Shown: positions 43,505 through 52,202, numbered from the stretch's first letter. The stretch is DNA of 64,000 nt from an uncultured Eubacteriales bacterium (GCA_905207235.1 CAJLKN010000006.1:33710-97709), one strand, 5' to 3'. Notes: generated by a model not told the origin, from the letters alone. A program made the numbers and translations.

Positions 43505-44233
43505 ATGCAGAATACAACGTCCGAAGTTATGACCTCGGAAGAACAAAAGCAGTTCGAAGAATTCAAAAAACTTAAACTTATAGAGCAGACGCAGGCGAAA
43601 ATTGCAAAGATTGAGTGCGATTGCCTTTCGCCGACTACGGAAAAATCGGCATTGAAACAGCTTTGCCGCGACGCCGACAGACTGCGCATGGGCGGCATAG
43701 TCGTTCTGCCCGCCTACGTCAAAGCGTGCGTCGGATATCTCGGAAACGACCCTCAGTGCTCGCTCGTCGCCGCAATTTCCTATCCGCACGGCAGCGACGT
43801 GACCGAAGTCAAAGCTGCGGCAGTAAAGCGCGCAGTGAGGGACGGAGTGGACGAAGTGGAAGTGTGTGTGCCCTATGCAGTCATAAAAGAGGGCAATATG
43901 GCATATTTCAAACGCGAATGCCGCAAACTTGCAAAAGCCGTAAAACCCAGGGCTTTGAGGCTGACAATCGACTGTTCGCTCCTTTCCGAGCGCGAAGTGC
44001 TTCGCGCGTGCGCCTGTGCGGCGGATAACGGCGTAAACGTAATAAGAATAACCGAATGCGGTGCGCCGCTTATAGCTGCCGTAAAAAATGCGGTCAAGGA
44101 TAAATGCCTGATAAAAACCGACGCGCACAGCGAAAGCGAAATTGAAAACGCCGTTACAATGGGTGCGTCGCTCGTGAACTGCCGTTGCGCAGTCGAACTT
44201 TGTTCGCATATGCTTGCGGAGGCGCAGGACTGA
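43505..44233 (+). CDS. DeoC-like protein with altered active site
   Basis: 242 residues, related to deoxyribose-phosphate aldolase: VRDGVDEVEVCVPYAVIKEGN aligns with the GADEVDVVFPY block of E. coli DeoC. However the Schiff-base lysine of VKTSTG is Arg181 (NVIRITECG), the catalytic Asp is Glu119, and the Gly-Gly phosphate loop after the second lysine (Lys204, LIKTDAHSE) is lost. An N-terminal extension of about 35 residues is helical. Aldolase activity is therefore doubtful; it may have a different reaction or a binding role. It is followed by a terminator. Confidence 0.7.
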   Translation: MQNTTSEVMTSEEQKQFEEFKKLKLIEQTQAKIAKIECDCLSPTTEKSALKQLCRDADRLRMGGIVVLPAYVKACVGYLGNDPQCSLVAAISYPHGSDVTEVKAAAVKRAVRDGVDEVEVCVPYAVIKEGNMAYFKRECRKLAKAVKPRALRLTIDCSLLSEREVLRACACAADNGVNVIRITECGAPLIAAVKNAVKDKCLIKTDAHSESEIENAVTMGASLVNCRCAVELCSHMLAEAQD

Positions 44234-44291
44234 AATTTAATTTTTCTGTAAAACCTTACAAATTTTTTAATAGCAAATTAAAATAATGAAT

Positions 44292-44334
44292 AAAAGCGAG
44301 GGGTGGACACATTATGCATCCCTCGCTTTTTTGT
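44292..44334 (+). terminator. Terminator of the DeoC-like gene
   Basis: AAAAGCGAGGG/CCCTCGCTTTT stem around a longer loop (44292-44330), then TTTTG. Confidence 0.88.
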
Positions 44335-44362
44335 CTCAGATAGGCGTAAAAGCGCAAAAAAT

Positions 44363-44408
44363 AATACAGATAAGTAATACAAATAATACAAATATTACAG
44401 TTAATACA
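44363..44408. repeat. Short AT-rich 9-base tandem repeat
   Basis: AATACA-type units begin at 44363, 44376, 44385, 44394 (ATTACA) and 44403, i.e. mostly every nine bases, within a very AT-rich stretch. Confidence 0.6.
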
Positions 44409-44614
44409 ATAAATTTGCAACACAAACGATGTTATAGAAGCAAAGAATAAGGATAATACGGATAGTAAGGAATAAATAATCGCAATTAATGGCGTAGAAT
44501 AAAGATAGCAATAAATTGAAATAACTGCTTATTTATGCATATGTATATGTGCGCTTATGATTTTATGTAACATGATTGCGCTGCAAAATATGAGATAAAA
44601 CCTCTGAAAGGTAA

Positions 44615-44701
44615 ATGATGACACAAAAATGCTTGCTGTCTGAAACCGCCGAGCTTAAAAACAAAAATAACCGAAGCATTCACGGTCGGTTATTTTTTTG
44701 A
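44615..44701 (+). CDS. Candidate 28-codon ORF ending inside a terminator
   Basis: ATGATG preceded by GAAAGGT, reading MMTQKCLLSETAELKNKNNR and ending RLFF. The stop codon falls just after the T-run of the intrinsic terminator, so the last nine codons are also the hairpin. This is the layout of a leader peptide/attenuator, but no plus-strand gene follows within 1.4 kb. It may be a remnant, a small RNA with chance ORF, or a real small protein. Confidence 0.35.
   Translation: MMTQKCLLSETAELKNKNNRSIHGRLFF
44663..44699 (+). terminator. Intrinsic terminator in otherwise gene-free DNA
   Basis: AAAAATAACCGA/TCGGTTATTTTT stem (44663-44674 with 44686-44697) ending in seven T. Confidence 0.88.
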
Positions 44702-44813
44702 ATTCGCTTTTAATTGGTCTTTAAGTTGTAAAATTTAAGAATTTTTATGTTTGTCAGTCGACTTTAATTTTATATTGCTTTAATTATAGCATAAAAAATT
44801 GAAGCTGAAGGCT

Positions 44814-46028
44814 TTATCTTACGATTATCAGTCTGTCTTTCGCTCGGGTAATTGCGGTGTACAGCCATTTAGAGGCGTCCTCTTTGAATGCGTAGCTTTC
44901 GTCGAATACGATAACGCTTTCAAATTCCGATCCCTGCGCCTTGTGGCAGGATATGCAGTAGCCGTATTCAAACCTGTTCAGCGTGAATGCGCCCGTGGCG
45001 TTTCCCTGGTCGTCAAATTTTTCAAAATAATCGCCGTGGCGGTAGCGGTATTCGCCGTTTATGAATATGCCCGCGTCGAATGGCAGCGCTTCCGGACATT
45101 GCTCGTCGAGGAAATCGGGTTTGAACTGCGTAAAGCCCATAAAATTCTGTTCGTCGTAAAATGGGTCAATCGCCCGACCTATTATCCCGTTGACTAGGTT
45201 GAAGCGCAGTTCTTTGTCTATGTACTGCTCCCAGTTGTTTACCGTGCAAATAAGTTTTTCGCCGTCCTTTGGCAAGCCCGAAAAGCCGAGCACCGATCGC
45301 ACTTCGTCGTTAATTTTTGTGCGCGTTTTGTTCAGTCCGCAGATAATCTGTTCGGCTCGCACTAAAAGTTTTTTTCTGCGTTCGCCCGTAAAGCGTCGCC
45401 TGTCGAGCACGAACGCCTTGTTTCCGTAGTTGCCGTAGGGTATGTGCTTTCCCTCCCGCGCCAGCGCGGAGAGCTGAATGATTGGGTTGTCCCTGGCTTG
45501 TCTGACTATGGTTTTTAGGCTGAAATCGGGATTTTTCAGAAAAGTATTCAGCCCTTCGACGGGCGGAAGCTGGCAATCGTCGCCGCACATCAATACTTTT
45601 ACGCCAAAATTCAATATGTCGGCGAGGACTTCGTCCGAAACCATGCTCGCTTCGTCTAAAACTATCAGTTTTATCGAACTGTCAATGCTTTCCCTGCGCC
45701 TGAACGACAGCTTTTCCACTTTTATTTTTTTGCCGTTCAGCAGCATTTCGGTCTCTTCGGTGAACGACTGATAAATAAGTCTGTGCACCGTGCAGGCGGG
45801 AATGCCGTTTTTTATGAGAACGGTCGCCGCTTTGCCCGTAGGCGTAACGAATGCCGCGCTCTTGTCGGGCACGAGCGCAAGCCTTTCGCAGACTGCGTGC
45901 TTTATGAGCGAGGTTTTTCCAGTCCCCGCATAGCCCGTAAGCACAAATGCGGGGCTCTTTGAGCGGTAAAACCATTCGGCTATTGAATTTTCTGCCTCGA
46001 GCTGTTCGGGCGTGGGAATGAATGCCAT
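44814..46028 (-). CDS. Dda/RecD-like superfamily 1 DNA helicase
   Basis: 404 residues. Walker A GYAGTGKTS (32-40), TPTGKAA (motif Ia), LIVLDEASMV (motif II), MCGDDCQLPPVEG (motif III), VRQARDNPI (motif IV) and a C-terminal UvrD_C_2 segment with CHKAQGSEFESV and YTAITRAKDRLII. It is short and lacks RecD2's N-terminal domain, so it resembles phage-type Dda helicases; the role is probably DNA repair or recombination. No phage genes adjoin. The ATG has no Shine-Dalgarno sequence and lies six bases after a -10 box. Confidence 0.88.
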   Translation of the reverse strand: MAFIPTPEQLEAENSIAEWFYRSKSPAFVLTGYAGTGKTSLIKHAVCERLALVPDKSAAFVTPTGKAATVLIKNGIPACTVHRLIYQSFTEETEMLLNGKKIKVEKLSFRRRESIDSSIKLIVLDEASMVSDEVLADILNFGVKVLMCGDDCQLPPVEGLNTFLKNPDFSLKTIVRQARDNPIIQLSALAREGKHIPYGNYGNKAFVLDRRRFTGERRKKLLVRAEQIICGLNKTRTKINDEVRSVLGFSGLPKDGEKLICTVNNWEQYIDKELRFNLVNGIIGRAIDPFYDEQNFMGFTQFKPDFLDEQCPEALPFDAGIFINGEYRYRHGDYFEKFDDQGNATGAFTLNRFEYGYCISCHKAQGSEFESVIVFDESYAFKEDASKWLYTAITRAKDRLIIVR

Positions 46029-46034
46029 ACAACT

Positions 46035-46063
46035 ATTTTACACTCAAACAAAAGTTTGCGCAA
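46035..46063 (-). promoter_or_regulatory. Helicase promoter abutting the start codon
   Basis: Minus strand TTGCGC (46063-46058), 17 bases, TAAAAT (46040-46035); the ATG (46028) begins after a six-base gap, where transcription should start. Confidence 0.55.
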
Positions 46064-46121
46064 CTGTTTTTGAGCCTTTGTCTTAAAATGAGCAAATTAA
46101 GGTTAAATTTTAAATTGGATA

Positions 46122-46150
46122 TTGACTAAAAGATTGCATTGTTATATAAT
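46122..46150 (+). promoter_or_regulatory. Promoter of pgi
   Basis: TTGACT (46122-46127), 17 bases, TATAAT (46145-46150). Confidence 0.85.
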
Positions 46151-46197
46151 TAAAAGGTAATAAAGCGGTCAGACCGCAATATTTTCGGAGGAAAAAG

Positions 46198-47634
46198 ATG
46201 GCATATAAAACCAAGGAATGGCGCAATTCGATGCGCGTAACCGTAGATTACAACTATATGATGGCTACCGCCCTGGGCGACAGAGGCATAAAGGACAGCC
46301 AGATTAAAGCGTTGAAAGGCAAGGCGGAGGAAGCGTTCGAATACGTCAAAGCCAACCGTGGCAGGGACGACCTTTACATGGGTTGGACCGAACTTCCCTA
46401 CAATCAGGATGCAATCGTAGCCGATATTTTAGCTACGGCAAAAACTATAAGAAAAAAATTCAAATATTTCGTCGTGCTCGGCATAGGCGGCTCTGCGCTC
46501 GGACCCATAATGGCGTTCAACGCGCTGTGCCATCTGCACTATAACGAACTTCCCCCTTCAAAGCGCAAGGGACCCAAGTTCTACGTCGAAGACAACGTTG
46601 ACCCTGTGCGAATGGCGGCTCTTTTGGATGTAATCGAGCCCGAAAAGACGTGCTTCAACGTAATTTCCAAGTCGGGCGCAACGTCCGAAACCATGACGCA
46701 GTATCTCATTATCTCCGACATTCTCAAAAAGAAGGGCGTCGATATTGCGGAAAACATGATATTCACGACCGACGCGGCTCGCGGAAATCTTTTAAAGATC
46801 GACGATACTTTCGGCGGAAAAATAAAAAAATATGTCCTTCCCGACGGCGTCGGCGGAAGATTTTCCGAACTTTGCCCCGTGGGACTTCTTCCCGCGGCAG
46901 TTCTCGGCATAGATATCAAGGGCATGCTCGCCGGCGCGGCATATATGGATAGTCTTTGCTCCAAGCCTTCCATTGCAAAGAATCCTGCGCTCGCATGCGC
47001 GGCTTTGCAGTATATAACTATGAAGGACGGCAAAAACATAAATGTTTTAATGCCTTATTCTGACAATCTCAAACTTATGGCTGACTGGTATTGCCAGCTC
47101 TGGGCGGAATCTTTGGGCAAAGCGGTAGATTACGACGGCAACGTCGTAAACGCAGGCACCACGCCCGTAAAGAGCCTGGGCGTTACCGACCAGCATTCGC
47201 AGGTTCAGCTCTACACAGAAGGACCTTACGATAAGGTTATAACATTTATATCCGTAGGCGAATATGCGACGCCCATGCCCATACCTCACGGCTGCGAGGA
47301 AATTCCCGACGTCGGCTTCCTCGGCGGACACACCATGCAGGAGCTCATTCAGGCTGAAAACAAGGCGACGGCTTACGCTCTCATGGTCGCAGGCAGAATG
47401 AATTACACCATAAATATGCCTCAGGTAAACGCGTTCACGCTCGGTCAGCTCATGTTCCTTCTCGAATTGCAGACGGCTTATACGGGCGCAATGCTCAACA
47501 TAAACACGTTCAACCAGCCCGGCGTAGAAAACGGCAAGAAGGCTACGTTCGCCCTGCTCGGCAAGAAGGGCTACGAGGAGAAGAAGAAAGAAATCGACGC
47601 AGCTCCTCAGGCGGAAGAAAAGTATATAGTATAA
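46198..47634 (+). CDS. pgi: Glucose-6-phosphate isomerase
   Basis: Interconverts glucose 6-phosphate and fructose 6-phosphate. 478 residues; VLGIGGSALGP, NVISKSGATSETM, DGVGGRFSELCPVGLLP and TPVKSLGVTDQHSQVQLY are conserved PGI blocks, in the shorter form common in Firmicutes and Bacteroidetes-type relatives. A GGAGG site lies eight bases before the ATG. Monocistronic or read through into the hydrolase gene. Confidence 0.97.
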   Translation: MAYKTKEWRNSMRVTVDYNYMMATALGDRGIKDSQIKALKGKAEEAFEYVKANRGRDDLYMGWTELPYNQDAIVADILATAKTIRKKFKYFVVLGIGGSALGPIMAFNALCHLHYNELPPSKRKGPKFYVEDNVDPVRMAALLDVIEPEKTCFNVISKSGATSETMTQYLIISDILKKKGVDIAENMIFTTDAARGNLLKIDDTFGGKIKKYVLPDGVGGRFSELCPVGLLPAAVLGIDIKGMLAGAAYMDSLCSKPSIAKNPALACAALQYITMKDGKNINVLMPYSDNLKLMADWYCQLWAESLGKAVDYDGNVVNAGTTPVKSLGVTDQHSQVQLYTEGPYDKVITFISVGEYATPMPIPHGCEEIPDVGFLGGHTMQELIQAENKATAYALMVAGRMNYTINMPQVNAFTLGQLMFLLELQTAYTGAMLNINTFNQPGVENGKKATFALLGKKGYEEKKKEIDAAPQAEEKYIV

Positions 47635-47646
47635 AATAAAAAGGAA

Positions 47647-47680
47647 TGCGGGCGGACGCAGGTTGCGTCCGCCCGCAATT
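47647..47680 (+). terminator. Hairpin after pgi
   Basis: Perfect 14-base stem (47647-47660 with 47664-47677) followed by only AATTATTTAT, so termination may be leaky; the next ATG is nine bases on. Confidence 0.75.
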
Positions 47681-47686
47681 ATTTAT

Positions 47687-48697
47687 ATGGAATGGAATGA
47701 TATTTTAATTATAGCGATAGTCGCCACGCTGGTCCTCGCGGCGGCGATAATATTTGCGCTCGCATTTTATGCCGACAGACTTGTGTTCGGCAGGAGGCAG
47801 AACAGAAACGTCAACCTGAAATATTTTACGGCTGAAGATTTCAATCTCAAATATAAAATGCTCAACGCAAGTTTTGACGGCGCCAAGCTGTTTGCCGCCG
47901 TGTATTGCAAAACGCAAATCAAAGATTGCCAAAAGGCGGTAATTTTTTGCCATGGCATGGGCGCGGGGCACGCGGCATATATGACAGAGATTGCAAAACT
48001 TGCCGAAAGCGGTTATGCCGTCGTTGCCTACGACAGCATTGGTTGCGGTCAGTCGGAAGGCAAGAATGCCGTCGGCTTTTATGCCAACGTTCAGTGCGCC
48101 ATAGCGGCTTATATAGCCGTCAAAAGGGATGAGCAACTTAAAGATAAACCCGTATTTCTCGCAGGGCACAGCTGGGGCGCATATGCCGCTCTCTGCGCGA
48201 CAAAATATGTGGCAGTTGACGGCGTCGTCGCTCTTTCGGGTTTCAATACTCCCGTGCGCATTATGGCTGACAGCTCGGCAAAGGTCATGGGCGGCTTTTT
48301 AGCCGCTCTGTGCAAACCCTTCTGGTATCTCATAAACTTTTTCCGCTTCGGCTTCAGGGGCAATTCAAACGCTTCAAAGTGCATTGAAAAGAGCGGCGTC
48401 CCCGCATTTTTAGCTTACGGCACAAAGGACAACACGATCGAGGCGAAAAACACCCCCGAGAACACGGCAAAGGGCGTAAACATACAGAATATAATTTACG
48501 AAGGAAAGGGACATAACGTTTATCTTTCTGACAGCGCGCAGAAACTTACCAACGAACTTCTGGACGCGCTTTCGCCTTCGCACTTCTCTTCGGTCGAGGC
48601 GAGAAAAAAATATTTCGAAAATTTCGATTTCGTCGCCGCAACCCGCGAAGACGAGGACGTCATGCGCCAGATAACTTTCTTTATAGACAGCCATTGA
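47687..48697 (+). CDS. Membrane-anchored alpha/beta hydrolase
   Basis: 336 residues from ATG 47687 (a frame starting at TTG 47663 would lie in the pgi hairpin). One N-terminal membrane helix (about 6-28), then the hydrolase fold: FCHGMGAGHAAY (oxyanion region), YDSIGCGQSEG, nucleophile Ser162 in GHSWGAY, acid in AYGTKDNTI and His in GKGHNVYLSD. Substrate unknown; the family includes esterases and acylglycerol lipases. No Shine-Dalgarno sequence. Confidence 0.88.
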   Translation: MEWNDILIIAIVATLVLAAAIIFALAFYADRLVFGRRQNRNVNLKYFTAEDFNLKYKMLNASFDGAKLFAAVYCKTQIKDCQKAVIFCHGMGAGHAAYMTEIAKLAESGYAVVAYDSIGCGQSEGKNAVGFYANVQCAIAAYIAVKRDEQLKDKPVFLAGHSWGAYAALCATKYVAVDGVVALSGFNTPVRIMADSSAKVMGGFLAALCKPFWYLINFFRFGFRGNSNASKCIEKSGVPAFLAYGTKDNTIEAKNTPENTAKGVNIQNIIYEGKGHNVYLSDSAQKLTNELLDALSPSHFSSVEARKKYFENFDFVAATREDEDVMRQITFFIDSH

Positions 48698-48710
48698 TTT
48701 CATTAAAATC

Positions 48711-48748
48711 AAAGCGGCGCGGCATTAAAATGCCGCGCCGCTTTCTTA
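48711..48748 (+). terminator. Terminator of the hydrolase gene
   Basis: Perfect 16-base stem AAAGCGGCGCGGCATT with its complement, then CTTATTT. Confidence 0.88.
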
Positions 48749-48847
48749 TTTAAAACTTTATTTTAATCGCTTTTGCGCCGCTTCGGTTAAATACGCCTCA
48801 ATGAGGCACAATAAAAGCAGATACTTATCCGTCGCAGTCGGCAGATG

Positions 48848-48876
48848 TTGACAAACGGAGCGTTTCGGAGTATATT
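48848..48876 (+). promoter_or_regulatory. Promoter of the LOG-family gene
   Basis: TTGACA (48848-48853), 17 bases, TATATT (48871-48876). Confidence 0.75.
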
Positions 48877-48916
48877 ATAAGTATATCGCAAAAAAATGAT
48901 AAGGAAAGGTAATTAA

Positions 48917-49501
48917 ATGAAAGTTTGCGTATTCGGCGCGTCCAGCGCACATATCGACAAGGTATATATAGAAAAAGTGGAGGAGCTTGGCGAAAGGCTG
49001 GCAAAGCGCGGACATTCTCTCGTGTTCGGCGCAGGCGGCACGGGGCTTATGGGCGCCGCGGCGAGGGGCTTTAAAAGAGCGGGAGGATATGTATTAGGCG
49101 TTGTGCCGTCCTTTTTCAAAAACGAGGGCATAGAACAGCTCTTCGATAAGTGCGACAAGGTCATCTATACCGACACTATGCGAGAAAGAAAGGCAATAAT
49201 GGAGGACGATGCCGACGCATTTGTCGTAGTCCCGGGGGGCGTAGGAACGTTTGAAGAACTCTTCGAAGTCCTCACGCTGAAACAGCTCAACCAGCACGAC
49301 AAAGCCATCGTCATTCTCGATATTGACGGATATTACGACGGCATGGAAATTTTTATGGAAACGGCATATAAGCGCAAGTTTATAACCGAAGAATGCCGCC
49401 ATCTTTACATCAATCTCGACAGCATAGACGACGTGATAAAATACATCGAAACCTATACGCCCGACGGAACGCCCTGGCAGAAGCTCAAGCTCGGCGACTG
49501 A
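48917..49501 (+). CDS. LOG-family nucleoside-monophosphate phosphoribohydrolase
   Basis: 194 residues of the LOG/TIGR00730 family, which splits nucleoside or cytokinin 5'-monophosphates into base and ribose 5-phosphate. VFGAGGTGLMGAAARG and VPGGVGTFEELFEVLTLKQL carry the nucleotide loop and the PGGxGTxxE catalytic motif. In bacteria the physiological substrate is often unknown. AAGGAAAGG provides the ribosome-binding site; the phosphatase gene follows after one base. Confidence 0.92.
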   Translation: MKVCVFGASSAHIDKVYIEKVEELGERLAKRGHSLVFGAGGTGLMGAAARGFKRAGGYVLGVVPSFFKNEGIEQLFDKCDKVIYTDTMRERKAIMEDDADAFVVVPGGVGTFEELFEVLTLKQLNQHDKAIVILDIDGYYDGMEIFMETAYKRKFITEECRHLYINLDSIDDVIKYIETYTPDGTPWQKLKLGD

Positions 49502-49502
49502 T

Positions 49503-49991
49503 ATGATAAACATTGCTTTTGTCTGCCTCGGCAACATTTGTCGTTCGCCTATGGCGGAGGCAATTTTCAGCCGCCTTGTTGAGGAGAGCGGGCTCAAACA
49601 TTCTTTCCGCGTAACCTCATTCGGAACTTCCGATTGCGAAGAAGGCAACCCCGTTTACTATCCTGCCGCACAGACGCTTAAAAATCACGGCATAACAAAT
49701 TTTCATCACCGCGCGCAGATGATATCGCTCAAAGACATTAAAAATTCCGACTACGTAATCGTCATGGATCACATGAATATGCGCGATATAGTGCGCATGA
49801 CGGGCGGGCAGTACGGCGAAAAAATTTTCAAGCTCGGATATTTTTCGGGCGGGGACGAAGACGTCGACGACCCGTGGTACACGCGCGATTTTGAGCGCGC
49901 TTACGACGAAATTTTTCGCGGCTGTTCGGCGTTTTTGCAATACATCGTCCGCGAGCACGCAAACGCCCTCGATTACGACAAACGCCACTGA
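49503..49991 (+). CDS. Low-molecular-weight protein tyrosine phosphatase
   Basis: 162 residues. The P-loop VCLGNICRSPMAEA gives the Cys8-x5-Arg14 motif, and VDDPWYTRDFERAYDEI contains the DP general-acid motif. Family members dephosphorylate phosphotyrosine (or phosphoarginine) proteins. It is coupled to the LOG gene (stop and start one base apart). Confidence 0.94.
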   Translation: MINIAFVCLGNICRSPMAEAIFSRLVEESGLKHSFRVTSFGTSDCEEGNPVYYPAAQTLKNHGITNFHHRAQMISLKDIKNSDYVIVMDHMNMRDIVRMTGGQYGEKIFKLGYFSGGDEDVDDPWYTRDFERAYDEIFRGCSAFLQYIVREHANALDYDKRH

Positions 49992-50362
49992 AATTTCGCT
50001 TTGCGCATGTTTTAACTCAAAATAAATTTTGTCTGCCAAGTTTTTCAATCAAGGCAAATAAAATCAGTACATTTAAAATGATTTGGCGTATCCGTTTGCA
50101 TTTTTGCCTGAAAGTCAACGAGATAAATATTGATAAGATATATTGAATAAATTTAAAGCCGCCCGTCTGAACGACGGGCGGCTTTTTTATTAATTAAACT
50201 TTTATAAAATTTTCTTATTAAAGTAAAAATTCAAGCAGATTTTATCTTAAAGGTCAGGCGGCAAATATTATATTGTCGCGCGCTTTTCAGATATTAATTT
50301 GCAATCAAATAGCGGAGGTGGGGGGGATTGCCTGGGATTAAAAATGCATTGACTGCGGCATA
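49992..50362. other. Intergenic region with one terminator
   Basis: Apart from the terminator at 50155-50190, no ORF with a ribosome-binding site, RNA gene or repeat was recognised. Confidence 0.5.
50155..50190 (+). terminator. Intrinsic terminator after the LOG-phosphatase pair
   Basis: AAAGCCGCCCGTC/GACGGGCGGCTTT stem with six T; it lies 160 bases after the stop. Confidence 0.9.
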
Positions 50363-51307
50363 TCAGCGCTTGAAACGCGAAATGAGATTGTGCAGTTTGC
50401 TGTTCTTGCCGTCCTTGTCTTCGTCGTATTGCCTGCGGTCGTCGCCCATATAAAAAAGAGCAACGGTGCCGGGACCGACGTGCGAACCCGTGCAAATGTC
50501 ATACCACTCTATAACGATATTTTCAGCTCCCTTTTCGCGCAGAAGTCCTGCAAGATACTCGGCGTCCTCGGCGCAGTCGGCATGGCAGATAGCAACTGTC
50601 TTGCCCGCAGGGTCAACTATTGTCTGACCGAAAGTTTCGGCGAGGCGGGCGAGAGCCTTCTTTCTTCCGCGCTCCGTTCCCGCGGAGGAAATTTTGCCCG
50701 CACCGTTTGCCCTCAGAATGGGTTTTATGTTCAAAAGCGTGCCTGCTATCGCCATGGTTGCGGAAATTCTTCCGCCGCGGCGCAGATATTTGAGGTCGGC
50801 GACCGTGAACTCGGCATGCATGTTGAATTTGTTCTCTTCTATCCACTGCATGCATTCGTCAATGCTTGCGCCTGCGTCTCTCATTTCAGCCACTTTTACG
50901 GCGAAAAGCCCTTCGCCGAGCGAAGCGTTCATAACGTCGGGCACAACAATTCTGCGTTCGGGGAAGTCTGCCTGCGCTTTATCAGCGGCGAGCTTTGCCT
51001 GCGCGTTCGTGCCCGAAAGTCCCGAAGATATGGTAATAATCATAACGTCTTTTCCGTTTTCAAGGGAGGGGCGGATGGCGTCGTAAAATTTTTCGCTGTT
51101 GACGAGCGATGTCGCCGTTTCGCTGCCTGCGCGCATAGCGTCGTAAAATTTCTTTGCCGTTTCGGAAAAAGGTCTGCCCTTTTCGTAGCATTCCATTTCT
51201 TTTCCGTCAATGCGGCACGTATAGGAAACAACGCGTATTTTTCCTTTTTCTTCCATTTCGGCGGTAAGGTTTGCCGCGGAATCGACGTAAATATCAAAAT
51301 TGCTCAT
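50363..51307 (-). CDS. DegV-family fatty-acid-binding protein
   Basis: 314 residues. DIYVDSAANLT at the start, ITISSGLSGTNAQAKLA, ADLKYLRRGGRIS and GSHVGPGTVALFYMG are the DegV signatures. DegV/FakB proteins hold a fatty acid for phosphorylation by FakA; no fakA is in the window, so this role is by family only. GGAG precedes the ATG. A second DegV gene lies 1 kb away on the other strand. Confidence 0.94.
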   Translation of the reverse strand: MSNFDIYVDSAANLTAEMEEKGKIRVVSYTCRIDGKEMECYEKGRPFSETAKKFYDAMRAGSETATSLVNSEKFYDAIRPSLENGKDVMIITISSGLSGTNAQAKLAADKAQADFPERRIVVPDVMNASLGEGLFAVKVAEMRDAGASIDECMQWIEENKFNMHAEFTVADLKYLRRGGRISATMAIAGTLLNIKPILRANGAGKISSAGTERGRKKALARLAETFGQTIVDPAGKTVAICHADCAEDAEYLAGLLREKGAENIVIEWYDICTGSHVGPGTVALFYMGDDRRQYDEDKDGKNSKLHNLISRFKR

Positions 51308-51540
51308 AATGCTCCACTCCGACGAAAAAAATTAATAAAATTTTATTCCGTCGCTATTTTTATTGATTTTGGTTAAGTTTTCTGCCGCCGCAGACGCGGC
51401 GCGCACGTTGCACCATCAACACGTAAATAGTATAGTAATTTTTACATATTTTTACAATGGTTTGAAGTTGTGGCGCGCTCTATTGTTTTTTTGCCGCGGT
51501 AAACGAATAAAAAAATTGGCTCTACCGCAAAAATTTCACT

Positions 51541-51599
51541 CTCTACTCACAGTAGAGTTAGTATTAAATCTTGATTTTTTCCGTATTATATGGTAAAAT
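51541..51599 (+). promoter_or_regulatory. Promoter and dyad of the XRE regulator
   Basis: TTGATT (51571-51576), 17 bases, TAAAAT (51594-51599). An inverted repeat CTCTACT/AGTAGAG (51541-51547 and 51551-51557) lies upstream and could be an operator. The predicted start of transcription coincides with the ATG at 51606. Confidence 0.6.
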
Positions 51600-52202
51600 A
51601 TGTTTATGGAAGATTTGAAAGATATAATTGCTAAAAATCTCGTGCGCCTTCGTCAGAAGGCAGGTCTTACACAGTTGAAGCTCGCCGAGATGCTCAATTA
51701 TTCGGACAAAGCCGTCTCCAAGTGGGAGAGGGGAGAGTCAATACCCGACTTGCGCGTGCTCATACAGCTTGCGGAAATTTACAACATAAAAGTTGACGAT
51801 ATAATAACCGAACAGCCCGAAAAGGTGGTAAACCCCAAAATCAACCTCTTCAAGAAGAGACTTTTAATAGTCCTCCTGTCGGTCGGGCTGGTATGGTTCA
51901 TTGCAACGGGCGTGTTTGCGATAGTGTATTTCAGCCCCGTCCACGAAACTTATGCGTGGCTGACATATGTCGTCGCGCCGTTCGTTACCGCAGTGCTGCT
52001 TACGGTCTTTTCCGCTATATGGGGCAGCAAACTGACAAACGCCGTGGCGTGTACCTTAATTTTATGGTCGGTAGTCGCCATATTCCATGTATTTTTCGCG
52101 GTATTCGCGCCGCAGATAGACAAGTGGTGGCTGTTCTACGTCGTGGCGGCGCCCTTTCAGATTTTAATTATTTTCTGGTTCTTTTTAAGAAAAGTCAGGT
52201 AA
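51600..52202 (+). CDS. XRE-family regulator with C-terminal membrane domain
   Basis: 200 residues. Helix-turn-helix 1-70 (LRQKAGLTQLKLAEMLNYSDKAVSKWERGESIPDL), then four membrane helices from about 85 to 195. This fusion is common in Clostridia and may let a membrane event control DNA binding; the signal is unknown. Two ATGs are possible (51600, 51606); the second coincides with the predicted transcription start, giving a leaderless mRNA, and neither has a Shine-Dalgarno sequence. Confidence 0.88.
   Translation: MFMEDLKDIIAKNLVRLRQKAGLTQLKLAEMLNYSDKAVSKWERGESIPDLRVLIQLAEIYNIKVDDIITEQPEKVVNPKINLFKKRLLIVLLSVGLVWFIATGVFAIVYFSPVHETYAWLTYVVAPFVTAVLLTVFSAIWGSKLTNAVACTLILWSVVAIFHVFFAVFAPQIDKWWLFYVVAAPFQILIIFWFFLRKVR

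Larger units (their letters stand above)
44335..44813. other. AT-rich intergenic stretch containing a terminated short transcript candidate
   Basis: From the DeoC-like terminator to the helicase stop. It holds the 9-base repeats, a candidate 28-codon ORF and an intrinsic terminator; the rest shows nothing recognisable. Confidence 0.5.

Noticed and set aside
44814..46028. Prophage remnant around the Dda-like helicase
   Set aside because: Neighbours are housekeeping genes and no other phage function, integrase or attachment repeat is visible.
50390..51376. 328-codon open frame antisense to degV
   Set aside because: Shadow frame; composition unlike a real protein and no ribosome-binding site.
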